Of a DNA stretch of 15,018 nucleotides, positions 1 through 9,099 are shown piece by piece; within the stretch, counting starts at the first letter, position 1; each line of letters opens with the position of its first letter. The position numbers and the translations under genes are program-made. The stretch covers positions 1 to 15,018 of the forward strand of contig SAUG01000218.1 of assembly GCA_011316305.1 (NCBI GenBank). The letters are read 5' to 3'. The notes below the pieces were generated by a model. That model did no database searches. It saw only the letters and a program-made list of their open reading frames with translations, and was not told the DNA's origin. The stretch comes from Rusavskia elegans. Its lineage: Eukaryota > Ascomycota > Lecanoromycetes > Teloschistales > Teloschistaceae.

Positions 1-487
1 TAAATATATTTATCTAAATATTATATTAATATTTATTTTAAAATAATATTAAAATAATTTAATATCTCGTAATATATTAATATAAATTCTATAATAAACT
101 TTAATAAAATTCTAAATAGTTATATTATAAATAACTCGTAAAAATAATATAGAAAGTATATATTATTAAATAAACTTTATTATAATATTATATTGATTTT
201 TTAACTATATTATTTTATCTAATATAGAAAATCTTCTAAAGTAGATAATAGAACTAATTAATAGAAAAATAAACTTTCTTTTTATATATTTATTATTTTA
301 ATAAAATTTCGAGCTACTAGCGCGTTTAATATCCGAAAAAATTAGTATCCGCTTTATAGTATAGTAAATCCTTTCGGTTTTATAATCTTTTAATAATAGA
401 TTCTTTTATATAGAATATCCTTTATACTAACGAATATAATTAATAACTTTTTACTTCTATTTATATCTTTTATTTTAATTTATAAAA
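1..487. other. AT-rich RIP-mutated flank, no gene recognised
   Basis: This stretch lies left of the first LTR and is dominated by A and T. It has the same near-absence of CA and TG as the rest of the window. A slightly less AT-rich patch at about 308-385 keeps some CG and GC dinucleotides and may be the remnant of another RIP-mutated repeat. I could not match it to any other part of the window on either strand. I see no coherent reading frame, RNA gene or terminal repeat here. Confidence 0.6.
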
Positions 488-709
488 TATCGAAATTATA
501 TATATAGAATATTAAATTTAATTTATTAAAGTAGACTTTCGTATAAACTAAATATATAAAAAGAAAATAATAGAACCTTGGCGTCTAGAACTACTAGGCC
601 TATTCGGTACTAGCGCCTTTAGCGCTATAGTATAGCTATTATATATAATATATACTTCTAGTATTTCTATACGAATAATATACTATATATATACCGAAAA
701 TAAAATTTA
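488..709 (-). repeat. Copia-family LTR of element A, complete, 222 bp
   Basis: This segment aligns along its full length with 6565-6786, which is also exactly 222 bp, and with 14042-14217. Shared landmarks are the AT-rich left end, a block around 'aggctttcg', and the 'tactaggcctaatcggtactagcgcc' region at about 590-618. The ends read TA...TA, which is what RIP makes of the canonical TG...CA LTR termini. The left end reads 'tatcg' where the other copies have 'tatta', so a CG was kept here. Orientation is minus, judged from the internal coding region. It abuts and overlaps by 2 bp a second LTR stump that begins at 708. It is either a solo LTR or the outer LTR of a tandem arrangement. Confidence 0.85.
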
Positions 710-770
710 TTAAAATTATATATATAGAATATTAAGCTCGATTTACTAAAATAGGCTTTCGTCTAAACTA
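708..770 (-). repeat. Truncated LTR stump (63 bp, integrase-side LTR of element A)
   Basis: The 63 bases repeat the left end of the 222-bp LTR (compare 6565-6627) and then break off at about 770. After that, sequence homologous to the internal region of element B at about 10163 begins. In the minus orientation this is the 3' terminus of the 3' LTR of element A. The rest of the LTR, the 3' spacer, RNase H and reverse transcriptase have been deleted. The stump shares the dinucleotide TA at 708-709 with the right end of the preceding complete LTR. Confidence 0.75.
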
Positions 771-1973
771 GAAATTAGTAAATAAATTAGCTAGCGATAA
801 AATTTAACTACAGATAAAAGAAATTCGATAAAAAACTAGAAAAACTATTAGTTTAAATATTAATAGATAGTTATTAGATTATAACTATAACCTCCTAGAA
901 TTTAATTATCTATTAATATACTACTATTTTTATAGAAACTATTATTTATTTTTAAGTTCCGTTAATATCTATAGATTTAATAAATCTAGATTTTAATTTA
1001 TTTTTTTAAATATAATAGAAAAGGTACGGATAATATTATTCTAAAAGTTTAATAGTTTATTAATAATATTGCTAAAGTAACCGATTAAAATATATCTATA
1101 GCTCTAATTATAGAATTTCTAAATCTTTAAATATTATATTAGATATACTATAGAATCTAAAATATATAATCGAATTAAATTAAAAAGATTTACTATATCT
1201 TTTCTTATATAAAATTATGCCTAGTATACTATTAGATAATCCGGAATATAAGAAAATAGTAGTTTAAATAAATAGTAGTTAATACTTTTTACTAAAGCTA
1301 CTATATACTAATATAGAAGATATATTAATATTTATCCGAAATATTCAATAATACTACTTTATTATAGATTATTAGATATAGTAGGTCTCTACTAAATTAT
1401 ATTATTAATAAACCTTTTAAATATAATATAGCTTATAAATTTATAATACTACGAAAGTATTTAATAATAATAACGCCTTTTTTTTATAGGCGTAAAGTAG
1501 ATATAGTATTCTAAAATCTCGGAAATATTTTTTATTTTAGTTATAAAAATACTATTTTTCTACGTATTATTTTTTAGAAAGCTAAAAATATATTAACTTC
1601 TACTATATATAACTAAAGGTTTTTTCTTTTTAATAAATTCTATATAATTAGTATAAATAAAGTCTATAGAACTATAACTAGAGCGGATATAACTTCTATA
1701 AAGCTTATTATATTATTTATCTAGAATATAAATCTTATATTAATCGGATTTAAGTTTAAAGATTTTATATAAATTAATTTTAATAGATATTATTACTAAT
1801 TTATATAAATTCTAATTATTTAAAAATCTAAACCAGATATATTAGATATTTTCTATTTCTATCGATATATTAGTAAAGGCCTTTAAAGCTATATTAGATA
1901 TTAATAATAAAAATAAAAATAGAAAAGAAAAAAAAATAGGAATTTTTTTTAATTAATAGAACTATATTATATA
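771..1973 (-). pseudogene. Element A pol fragment: copia integrase (RIP-degraded)
   Basis: This block aligns with 10163-11375 of element B. In minus orientation it carries, from about 1860 leftwards, the HHCC pre-integrase module, the DDE catalytic core and the integrase C-terminal region with the copia-type 'F-x-x-GY' signature (about 1260-1000). It stops before the reverse transcriptase, because the sequence jumps at 770/771 into an LTR stump. It is more AT-rich than its counterpart in B, and many remaining GC pairs of B appear as AT here. Stop codons are frequent and all are of the TAA/TAG kind that RIP creates from CAA, CAG or TGG. The right edge is broken by the insertion starting at 1974. 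Confidence 0.8.
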
Positions 1974-3227
1974 ATTTTTAAAATCCGATTTTCGAAACTA
2001 TATTTATTATTAAAGTAATACTTTCTATTTATAGTTAAATACTTCTAGATTTTAATATTATATATAAATTATATTAAATATATTATATTAATAAAATTTA
2101 ATAATTTAATTTTTAAATAGATTTTTTTTATAGAAATCGAATTTTTTAATAGCTATTAAAATAAACTTAACTAACTAATATAATATCTAAAAGGTCTAAT
2201 ATTTATTTTTTAAATAGTATAAATTTTAGCCTATAATATTAGATATATATTATATATATATAATAGAAAGTTAGAGGTACTAGATTTAGATAAATTTTAG
2301 TACCGGTCTATTAGAGCTAGTAAGGCTATTAGGAATATTACTAGAAACCTAATTTTAAAAATCTAACTATTTAACGTCTATTAGTTAGAATTTATTTATT
2401 TTTATATCCTTCGAAAACCTTTAATAAACTTTTAAATATTTATAATATTTAGTCTATAACGTTAGCTACGTATTATATATATATAGTAAAAAGTTATAGA
2501 TATTAGATTTAAATAAAGTTTAGCGCCGGCCTTATAAAGCTACTAGGAATACTATTAATAACCCTTATTTATATACGTAGTTCCTTAATACCTATTAGCC
2601 AGAATTTAATTACTTTTATATTATTCGAAAGCTTTAAATAAACTCTTTAATATATATAATTTTTCGTCTATAATATTAGCTATATATTATATATATATAT
2701 AGTAGAAAGTTATAGGCGTTAGATTAAAATAAAGTATAGCGCCGGCTTTATAAAGCTACTAGAAATACTACTAATAACCTTTACTTATATATATAATTTC
2801 TTAATACCGATTAGCTAGAATTTAATTACTTTTATATTATTCGAAAGCTCTAAAAAAGCTCTTTAATATTTATAATTTTTAGTCTATAACGTTAGCTGCG
2901 TATTATATATATATATAGTAGAAAGTTATAGACGCTAAATTTAGATAAAGTTTAGTTCCGGTTTAGTAGATCTATATAGTTATAATAGGTAAAAGAATTT
3001 TATATATTTAATTTTAAATATCTATTAATTAAAAAAATATAAAAAATAGATCTATTTATAAGGTTTATTAAATTCTTTAAATAGAATTTATTTATAGCTA
3101 ATTATATTCGTTAGCGTAAAAGTTATTCTATATAGAAATTTTAATCGAATTTTAATATTCGGTTACGTTATTATAGTTTTAATAAAGCGGATAGTTATTA
3201 GTAATTCGAATTCTAGTATATATATTA
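1974..3227 (+). mobile_element. Repeat-bearing insertion 1 in element A (~1.25 kb)
   Basis: Element B is continuous across the corresponding site (11375/11378), so these bases are an insertion into element A or its ancestor. The right part (about 2142-3227) is homologous, in inverted orientation, to insertion 2 at 3668-4577. The left part (1974-2141) has no counterpart there. It contains four units of a tandem repeat of about 215 bp, followed by a unique tail of about 160 bp that ends in 'tatatatatta'. I find no terminal inverted repeats. Target-site duplication cannot be judged because the flanks are AT-rich and mutated. No coding capacity is evident. A non-autonomous element is the simplest reading, but its class is unknown. 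Confidence 0.65.
2230..3070 (+). repeat. Tandem array, four units of ~215 bp (direct orientation)
   Basis: Units begin at about 2230, 2453, 2667 and 2883, giving spacings of 223, 214 and 216. Each unit holds a short AT leader ('tctataacgttagc' type), a (TA)n tract of varying length, an 'agaaagtta' box, a GC core 'agcgccggc' that has survived RIP in the middle units, and a 'ttcgaaagct' box near the end. The last unit diverges after the core at about 2965. Units differ mainly by C/T and G/A transitions and by (TA)n length, so the array predates or accompanied RIP. Confidence 0.8.
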
Positions 3228-3667
3228 ATTAATATTTACTAGAAATAGATTTTAATATATATAGGTTATTAATATTAAATCCGAAATATTAAAACCGAAA
3301 CTAAAATTAAAATCTTTATTTATTACTTTAGTATCTATTTTCTAAATTTATAATATTAATAAAAAATTAATACCGGATCCGAAAGAATAAAATATTATAA
3401 AATTCTATAAAACGGTATTTATTATAAATAAAGTTATTAAATATAATAGTACTTTTAGTAATCGGTCGGAAAATAATAGCGCGACTAATACTAGTTATAG
3501 ATTTATTTTAAATAGGTTTTATACTAGATTTAATAAAATAATATTATAAGAAAATAATATAAAAGTTATAAATATAGTTAAATATCTAATTATTAATAAA
3601 ATCGGTTTATTTAATAAAGCCGATAAAATTATAGGAACGAGAATTATAAAGCTAAAACTATTAGAAA
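3228..3667 (-). pseudogene. Element A gag-pol fragment: protease region (RIP-degraded)
   Basis: This 440-bp island aligns with 11378-11820 of element B. In minus orientation it spans the end of the lysine-rich Gag tail, the putative protease active-site region (about 3570-3600) and the sequence towards the pre-integrase module. It is isolated between two insertions of opposite orientation. The residue after the Asp-Ser pair is a TAG codon here and AAG in element B, where most copia proteases have glycine. Confidence 0.75.
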
Positions 3668-4806
3668 TTAATTAATATATCTACTAAAATTTAAATTACT
3701 AATAATTATCTATTTTATTAGAATTATAGTAATATAACCGAATATTAAAATTAAATTTTTTAGTAGTAATTTTTTCTATATAGAATAATTTTTACGTTAA
3801 CGAATATAATTAGCTATAAACTAATTCTATTTAAAAAGTTTAATAAATTCTATAAATATATCTAGATTATATATTTATTTAATTAATAGGCGTTAAGAAA
3901 TTAGATATATAGAATATTTTTACCTTTTATAACCGTATAGATACTAGTAGTCCTACTAGCCTTATTAGGCCGGCGCTAAGCTTTACTAAAATCTAGTATC
4001 TATAACTTCCTACTATATATATATAATATTTAACTAATATTATAGACTAAAATTTATATAAATTAAAAGATTTATTTAAAACTTTTAAACGATATAAAAA
4101 TAATTAAATTCTAACTAATAGATATTAAGTAATTCGATATTTAAAATAGGGTTATTAGTATTATTTCTACTAGCTTTATAAAGCCGGTACTAAACTTTAT
4201 CTAAATCTAATACTAATTTCCTACTATATATATATAATACGTAGCTAACGTTATAGACTAAAAGTCGTATAAATTAAAGAGTTTATTTAGAGTAACGATA
4301 TAAAAATAATTATATACTAGCTAATAGGCGTTAAATAATTAGATATTTAAAAAAAGGTTATTAGTAATATTCTTAATAGTTCTACTAGTCCTATTAGCTC
4401 TATTAGGCCGGCGCTAAACTTTATCTAAATCTAGTATTTCTAATTTTCTACTATATATATATAATATATATCTAATATTATAGATTAAAATTCGAATTAA
4501 TTAAAGAATTAAATTAAAGCTTTTAAATAATATAATAAATTTTTAATAATAGCTATTAAAAAATTCGATATATAAATTTAATTAATTAATAATACTAATA
4601 GAATATATTAGTATTTAGTTCTAATTTATTTATAAAATTAGATTTTTATATTATTCTACTATTAATAGAAATTTTTATTTTAATATAAAATTAGCTTTAA
4701 AAATTAAATTTTAAAACGAGTCCGAAAGCTATTTAGGCTCGATATTAATCTATAAAGCGAGATATAAGCGAATAGATTATCTTAGATCTAAATAGCGACG
4801 GGCTTA
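3668..4806 (-). mobile_element. Repeat-bearing insertion 2 in element A (~1.14 kb), inverted relative to insertion 1
   Basis: Element B is continuous at the corresponding site (11820/11825). The left end of this insertion ('taatatatctac' and the following 'attactaataattatc') is the reverse complement of the right end of insertion 1. Homology continues inward through the tail and tandem units to about 4577. From 4578 to 4806 the sequence has no counterpart in insertion 1 and is relatively rich in CG and GC (for example 4715-4803). So the two copies share one end and most of the body but differ at the other end. One may be truncated, or each may have picked up different sequence. No reading frame is recognised. 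Confidence 0.65.
3885..4488 (-). repeat. Tandem array, three units of ~215 bp (inverted orientation)
   Basis: These are the same units as at 2230-3070, read on the other strand. The 'ttatagact' unit starts lie at about 4041, 4252 and 4479, with spacings of 211 and 227. The 'gccggcgcta' core is kept in the first and third units and appears as 'gccggtact' in the second. The (TA)n tracts lie next to 'cctactatatata'. There is one unit fewer than in the other array. Confidence 0.8.
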
Positions 4807-6564
4807 TATTATTATAATAAAATTTAATTATTTTTTAAACTTAGTAGATTTATCTTTAGATTTATTATCTTTAAATTTATATTTTTACTATTTTTAATAT
4901 TCTTTTTTTTATTATTTTTACTTTTATTACTATTATTTTTTAAGTATTTACTACCGCTATATTTCTATTTTTCTACTATCTAAACCTTTTTAAATTCCGA
5001 TTATAAACTATAGTAGGTATCTTTTATATAGCTATTTCGGTTATAGTAAAAATAGTAGTCGACTTTAAGAACTTACTTATTCGGGTTATTTATTAATAAA
5101 AAGGCTTTAGTTCTAGTAATAGTAGACTTACTATTATTATATTAGCGATATTTTTCGCTATTAGTAGTACTTATAGTTTTATCTAGAATAACTATTTTCT
5201 ATTTTTACTAATTTTTATAACTAATAAAAATATTATTTTAGATAAATAAAATCTAGAAAGAAATAGCTAAAAGTAGTTTTAAAGCTTCGAAGGAATTTTA
5301 AAATAAAAAGGCTTTCTAAAATAATAACGCCTATAGCTAAAATTTAATTAGTAGCTTTATTAAATTTAGCTATATAAATTTTTATACTTTTAAAAAAACT
5401 ATTATAATAGATTATATTTCGTTAGATAATAAATTCTTTAAATTTATAAATACTATAGATTTTTTATTATATTATAAATTTATCTAATATCTTTTTTATA
5501 TTTAATAAAATATTTTTAATAAAGTTTTTAATAATAATACTATTAGTTTCTTTAATTACTATATAGATACGTTCTATATATTCTTTTTTATAGTTAGAAG
5601 AAGCCGGAAAGAAAAGATATTTAATAGCAGCTTAGAGATTATTAAGAATAAAATAGGCTATAATAGCTTTTTTTTAATTTTAATAGTTTAAACGGATTTT
5701 AAATTTTAGAATTATATTAATAGAATAGCCGGAACTCTATATTTTAGCTTTATTTATATTTAATATTCTAAAGGTATATATTTTATAAAATTTAATACTA
5801 AATAGAATAGTATTTAAAAAAAATAAATTCGAAAAAAAATCTAAAGATAAATATTTTAAAAATATAATAATTTCGAAGCCGAATAGATTATTTAGATTTA
5901 GAAATATTAAAAAAAAACCGAAAGCTATAAAAAAATCCGGGTCGTCTTTAAATATAATAAAAAATAATTTCGATAAATAATATTTAAAATCCGGATATAG
6001 ATAGTTTTAAATAGTAAAATCGATATACTATTAATTATAGAGTAGCCTATAATCTTTAATAAAGAATTAAAAATTATAGATAATTTAGTTTATCCGGAGA
6101 TTATTAAATTATCTTTAAAAAAAAAAATATTTAAAACTTTTAAAATAATAGAATTTAGTATAGAAGATTAATAATAATAATAATATAGAAATAGATATAA
6201 AATTTAGAATAGATTAAATAAAGCTTCGAAAATAAAAATAATATAATAATTTTTAGTAATAAATAAAAAACTTCGAATTTTTATATTATTTAGAACTAGA
6301 TAATATAGCTAGTAACGCCGAAAGCTAGGCTTAATAACTCTAGTTCTGGAAATAGAATAATTAGTTTAAAAGTAGTAAAGGCTCGTTTAGATTATTAGAA
6401 GGTTAGAAAAAAATACGATAGCTAGAAATATAGTCTACTAGCTTTAGAAATCCTAGCCTATATTAAATTAACTATATAGTCGCTTTCTAAATTTATTTAT
6501 AATAGCTAGTTAAAGCTCGGCTATATAGATTACTTTAGATTATATACCGATAGCTAGTATTAGC
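4807..6564 (-). pseudogene. Element A gag with partial leader (RIP-degraded)
   Basis: This segment aligns with 11825-13607 of element B. In minus orientation the Gag start equivalent lies at 6093, the conserved Gag core at about 5770-5060, and a CCHC zinc knuckle at 5013-5054. The knuckle reads C-F-Y-C-N-R-N-G-H-I-K-D-T-C once the RIP changes are allowed for (TAT/TAC for TGT/TGC and CAT, AGC for GGC after T). A Lys/Ser/Asp-rich tail follows at about 4990-4840. Upstream of Gag, leader sequence runs to 6564 and then stops abruptly at the terminus of the next LTR, so the proximal 434 bp of leader including the primer binding site is missing. Confidence 0.85.
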
Positions 6565-6786
6565 TATTAAAATTATATATATAGAATATTAAGCTTAATT
6601 TACTAAAGTAGGCTTTCGTCTAGACTAAGTATATAAGAAGGAAGTAGCAGGGCTTTAGCGTTAAAAACTACTAGGCCTAATCGATACTAGCGCCCTTAGT
6701 ATCTTAGTATAGCTATTATATATAATACGTACTTCTAATATTCCTATATAAATAATATACTATATATATACCGAAAGTAAAAATTA
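6565..6786 (-). repeat. Complete 222-bp LTR, 3' LTR of element B
   Basis: This LTR is the same length as 488-709 and colinear with it. It is also colinear with 14042-14217 over the first 176 bases without indels. Its termini are TA...TA (RIP-changed TG...CA). The left edge joins element A leader sequence (…tattagc) precisely at the LTR terminus. The right edge opens into the 3' spacer of element B. No purine-rich tract is evident on the minus strand next to 6787, where a polypurine tract would be expected. It could alternatively be read as the 5' LTR of element A, but the sequence beside it lacks a primer binding site. Confidence 0.8.
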
Positions 6787-7059
6787 AATAGATTTACTAT
6801 ATACTTACTAAAAAACCTATAAAAAAAGGAGTTTATATATAATACGAAGATAAGGTTTAAAGAGCTTCTATAGTAGATATATATTATAAAAAAGATAAAA
6901 TAAAAAAATAAAGTTCCTATAATAGATCTGCGTATATAAAATATAAAAATCGAAGTCTAAATAAAAGAAAATAGAGTTTCTATAGTTTCTATAATACTTT
7001 AAACCCTTTATAGTAGTAATATACTTAGTAGAATACTAGTATAGATACTAGTTTATAAT
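6787..7059. other. Proximal 3' spacer of element B, no gene recognised
   Basis: The stretch lies between the 3' LTR and the start of the antisense frame. It contains several A-rich purine runs on the plus strand (for example 6815-6831 and 6894-6910), but no purine run on the minus strand beside the LTR. If the antisense frame was ever expressed on its own, its promoter would lie here, but I see no specific motif. Confidence 0.4.
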
Positions 7060-8373
7060 ATAAATCTATTTAAAGTATTTAAAACGGATATCGTCTAATT
7101 TAAAAGGCGTATTTAGAGCTTTAGTAATTAAAAGTATCTATTTAGTAGTAAGTTATAGGTACTAGCGGTTGTTATTATCGCTGCTAAAGTACTATAGGAT
7201 ATAGATATTATATTTCCTTTTAATTTATTTAAAAAATATATATTAAACGCCTATTAGGATATTATAAGCTTTTATTAATATATCGAGGGTTATATTACTT
7301 AGGTAGTTCTAGATATAGAGGTACTTACTATAGCTTTAAAGATTAATATAAATTTTCGGATTATTAATAATTATAGCACCCTAATAGTACTATTTCTAGA
7401 ATTCCTATAAAATCCTATAATTAATTTAGTAGTATAGCTAGATAGTAAAGACTCCGATATATATTTATATATTATTACTATCTAGCTATAGGCGGCTAAA
7501 GATTTCGCGATTTTAAAAGCTATCGATATTATTTTTTATCTAATAGTATTTAGATTCGAGGTTTAAATAGGATAGTATTTAAGAATATAAGTAGGGTAGA
7601 TTATTATTATAGTTTATAAAGGTAATATAGATTTAAAAGTTATTAAATAATTTATTAAAAACTTCGATATATATATATAGGTCGAGTTTTCTAGAAATAT
7701 AGGCGGTAAAGTTAAATTTTTAAAGACTACTTAAGTCTATAATAGCTATAAATATTATTAAATAGAAGCGTAGAATATAAGGAATCGAATAGTATAATTT
7801 ATATATTAGACGGTATAGAATTAATAAAGATATATTCGATAAATATAGTAGTAGTAGATAGTAGGCGAAAATATATAGTAGGCGGCTAGCGGCTAGAGCG
7901 CTAGCTATAGTATACCTACGCTAGCTCTAAAAGGCTTTATATAGTACCTAGTTAACTACTAAGTAGCTAGAATATCTTAATTAGTAGTTAATATATTAGG
8001 TTTAATATAGAATTTAGTAGGATTTAGACTAAAGGTATATTTTTAGCGTTTTACTATTAAAATAGAAGAACGAATCCGGGTATAAATAGCTATATATAGA
8101 TTTCGATTAAATAAACTATCGGAGAATATATAAAGGGTATAGCGATTTAAAAATAATATAGATATTATATAGATAGGCCTATAGAGCCTAGAGTTATTTA
8201 GAAGTTTAACTACCCCCTATAATATACGTTAAATTCTTTAAAAATAATATTTATAGATATATAGTAATCGGTATTACCCTAGAGTTAATTATATTCCGGA
8301 AGAGATTATTATTAGAAAAATCCTTATTTAGATAGATTATTACTATTATTATTTAAAGTTTAGAGCGTTTTAG
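7060..8373 (+). pseudogene. Unrecognised antisense reading frame in the 3' spacer of element B (~438 codons, RIP-degraded)
   Basis: I do not recognise this frame. Read on the plus strand, opposite to gag-pol, one frame stays coherent from an ATA (ATG-equivalent) at 7060 to a TAG at 8371-8373. Every internal stop is a TAA or TAG that RIP can make from CAA, CAG or TGG. The first 230 codons look like a folded globular domain, with short motifs such as D-I-x-F-P-F at about 7204 and V-E-F-S-R-N at about 7681. From about 7800 the frame becomes rich in Gln (four consecutive TAG codons near 7843), Ser, Thr and Pro, as in a disordered tail. It then becomes Arg/Tyr-rich near 8265-8360. No zinc knuckle, transposase or retroviral motif is seen. 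It ends within a few bases of the gag-pol stop, tail to tail. Coding on this strand is inferred from residue composition only, and the stop is uncertain because RIP-made stops look the same as real ones. Confidence 0.45.
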
Positions 8374-8860
8374 AGTTTTCGAGCCTAAATATTATATAGA
8401 AGGCCTTAAATTTACTTTTATTTAGGGTATTAGTAAATCTATTAGTAACTATTTATTCTATTAGAATATATTAAAGGTTAATAGTTTTATTAGTAACCTT
8501 CTTTTATAGGAACTTAATATAGATATTAATATATTTAGTATAACTATAGAACTAGAAGTTCTTAGTAAAGGTAATAGCGCCCTAATTATTACTATAGAGG
8601 GTTACTATATCTAGGGTAGTATTTAGATCCTGTTTATCGATTAATAACTAATTTAGAATATAATTTAACTAAATAGCCTCTTTAGTAGCTCTAGTTTCTC
8701 TATCTAATTCTACTTTAATAGTTAATATTACTATAGTAGCTTACCGCTTAGATAACTAGCTAATAGCGCCGGATCTAAAATTAAAAATATATCTAGAAAT
8801 AGAATATTAGGTTTTATAGTTATCTACCTAATTAGTATTAGTATACCCCCGAAATTTCTA
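8360..8860 (-). other. RNase H domain of element B pol
   Basis: RNase H degrades the RNA strand of the RNA/DNA hybrid during reverse transcription. Reading leftwards from about 8848, the frame gives the copia signature G-Y-T-D-A-D-W at 8828-8848 (AAT for GAT, ACT for GCT, TAG for TGG after RIP). A 'G-A-I-S-W' stretch, a 'K-E-A-I-W-L' helix and a 'N-N-Q-G-A-I' equivalent of D-N-Q-G-A follow. The C-terminal 'F-T-N-T-L-N-K-S-K-F' corresponds to the usual F-T-K-x-L-x-x-x-x-F end of copia polyproteins. The stop follows soon after. Confidence 0.8.
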
Positions 8861-9099
8861 TAGGTCGCCTTTATAAATAAAAATAAAGTAAGCCGTTTTA
8901 TATAGATATTTAAAAATCCTAGTAACGGTATTTTAATAGTAGTTTATAGGATTAGATAAATATCGGCTAATAATAGAGACGGTAAAAGTAATATCGGAAT
9001 AGGTTCTAAATATAGCGTATATTAAAGAGCCGATAGTATTCTAATATTTATATTTTATCGGTAGAAAGTAGTCCTAATTAGTAGGGGCGGTTTCTAAAT

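Noticed and set aside
2680..2705. (TA)n tracts as independent microsatellites
   Set aside because: They recur at the same place in each tandem unit, and RIP converts CA/TG-containing tracts to TA, so they are part of the unit.
2230..3070. Regularly spaced repeats resembling a CRISPR array
   Set aside because: The whole 215-bp unit repeats with no unique spacers of constant short length, the (TA)n tracts vary in length, and the context is a eukaryotic transposon.
8374..8860. Extension of the antisense frame further right
   Set aside because: Beyond about 8373 the plus-strand frame shows adjacent double stops and becomes incoherent, while the minus strand carries clear RNase H motifs.
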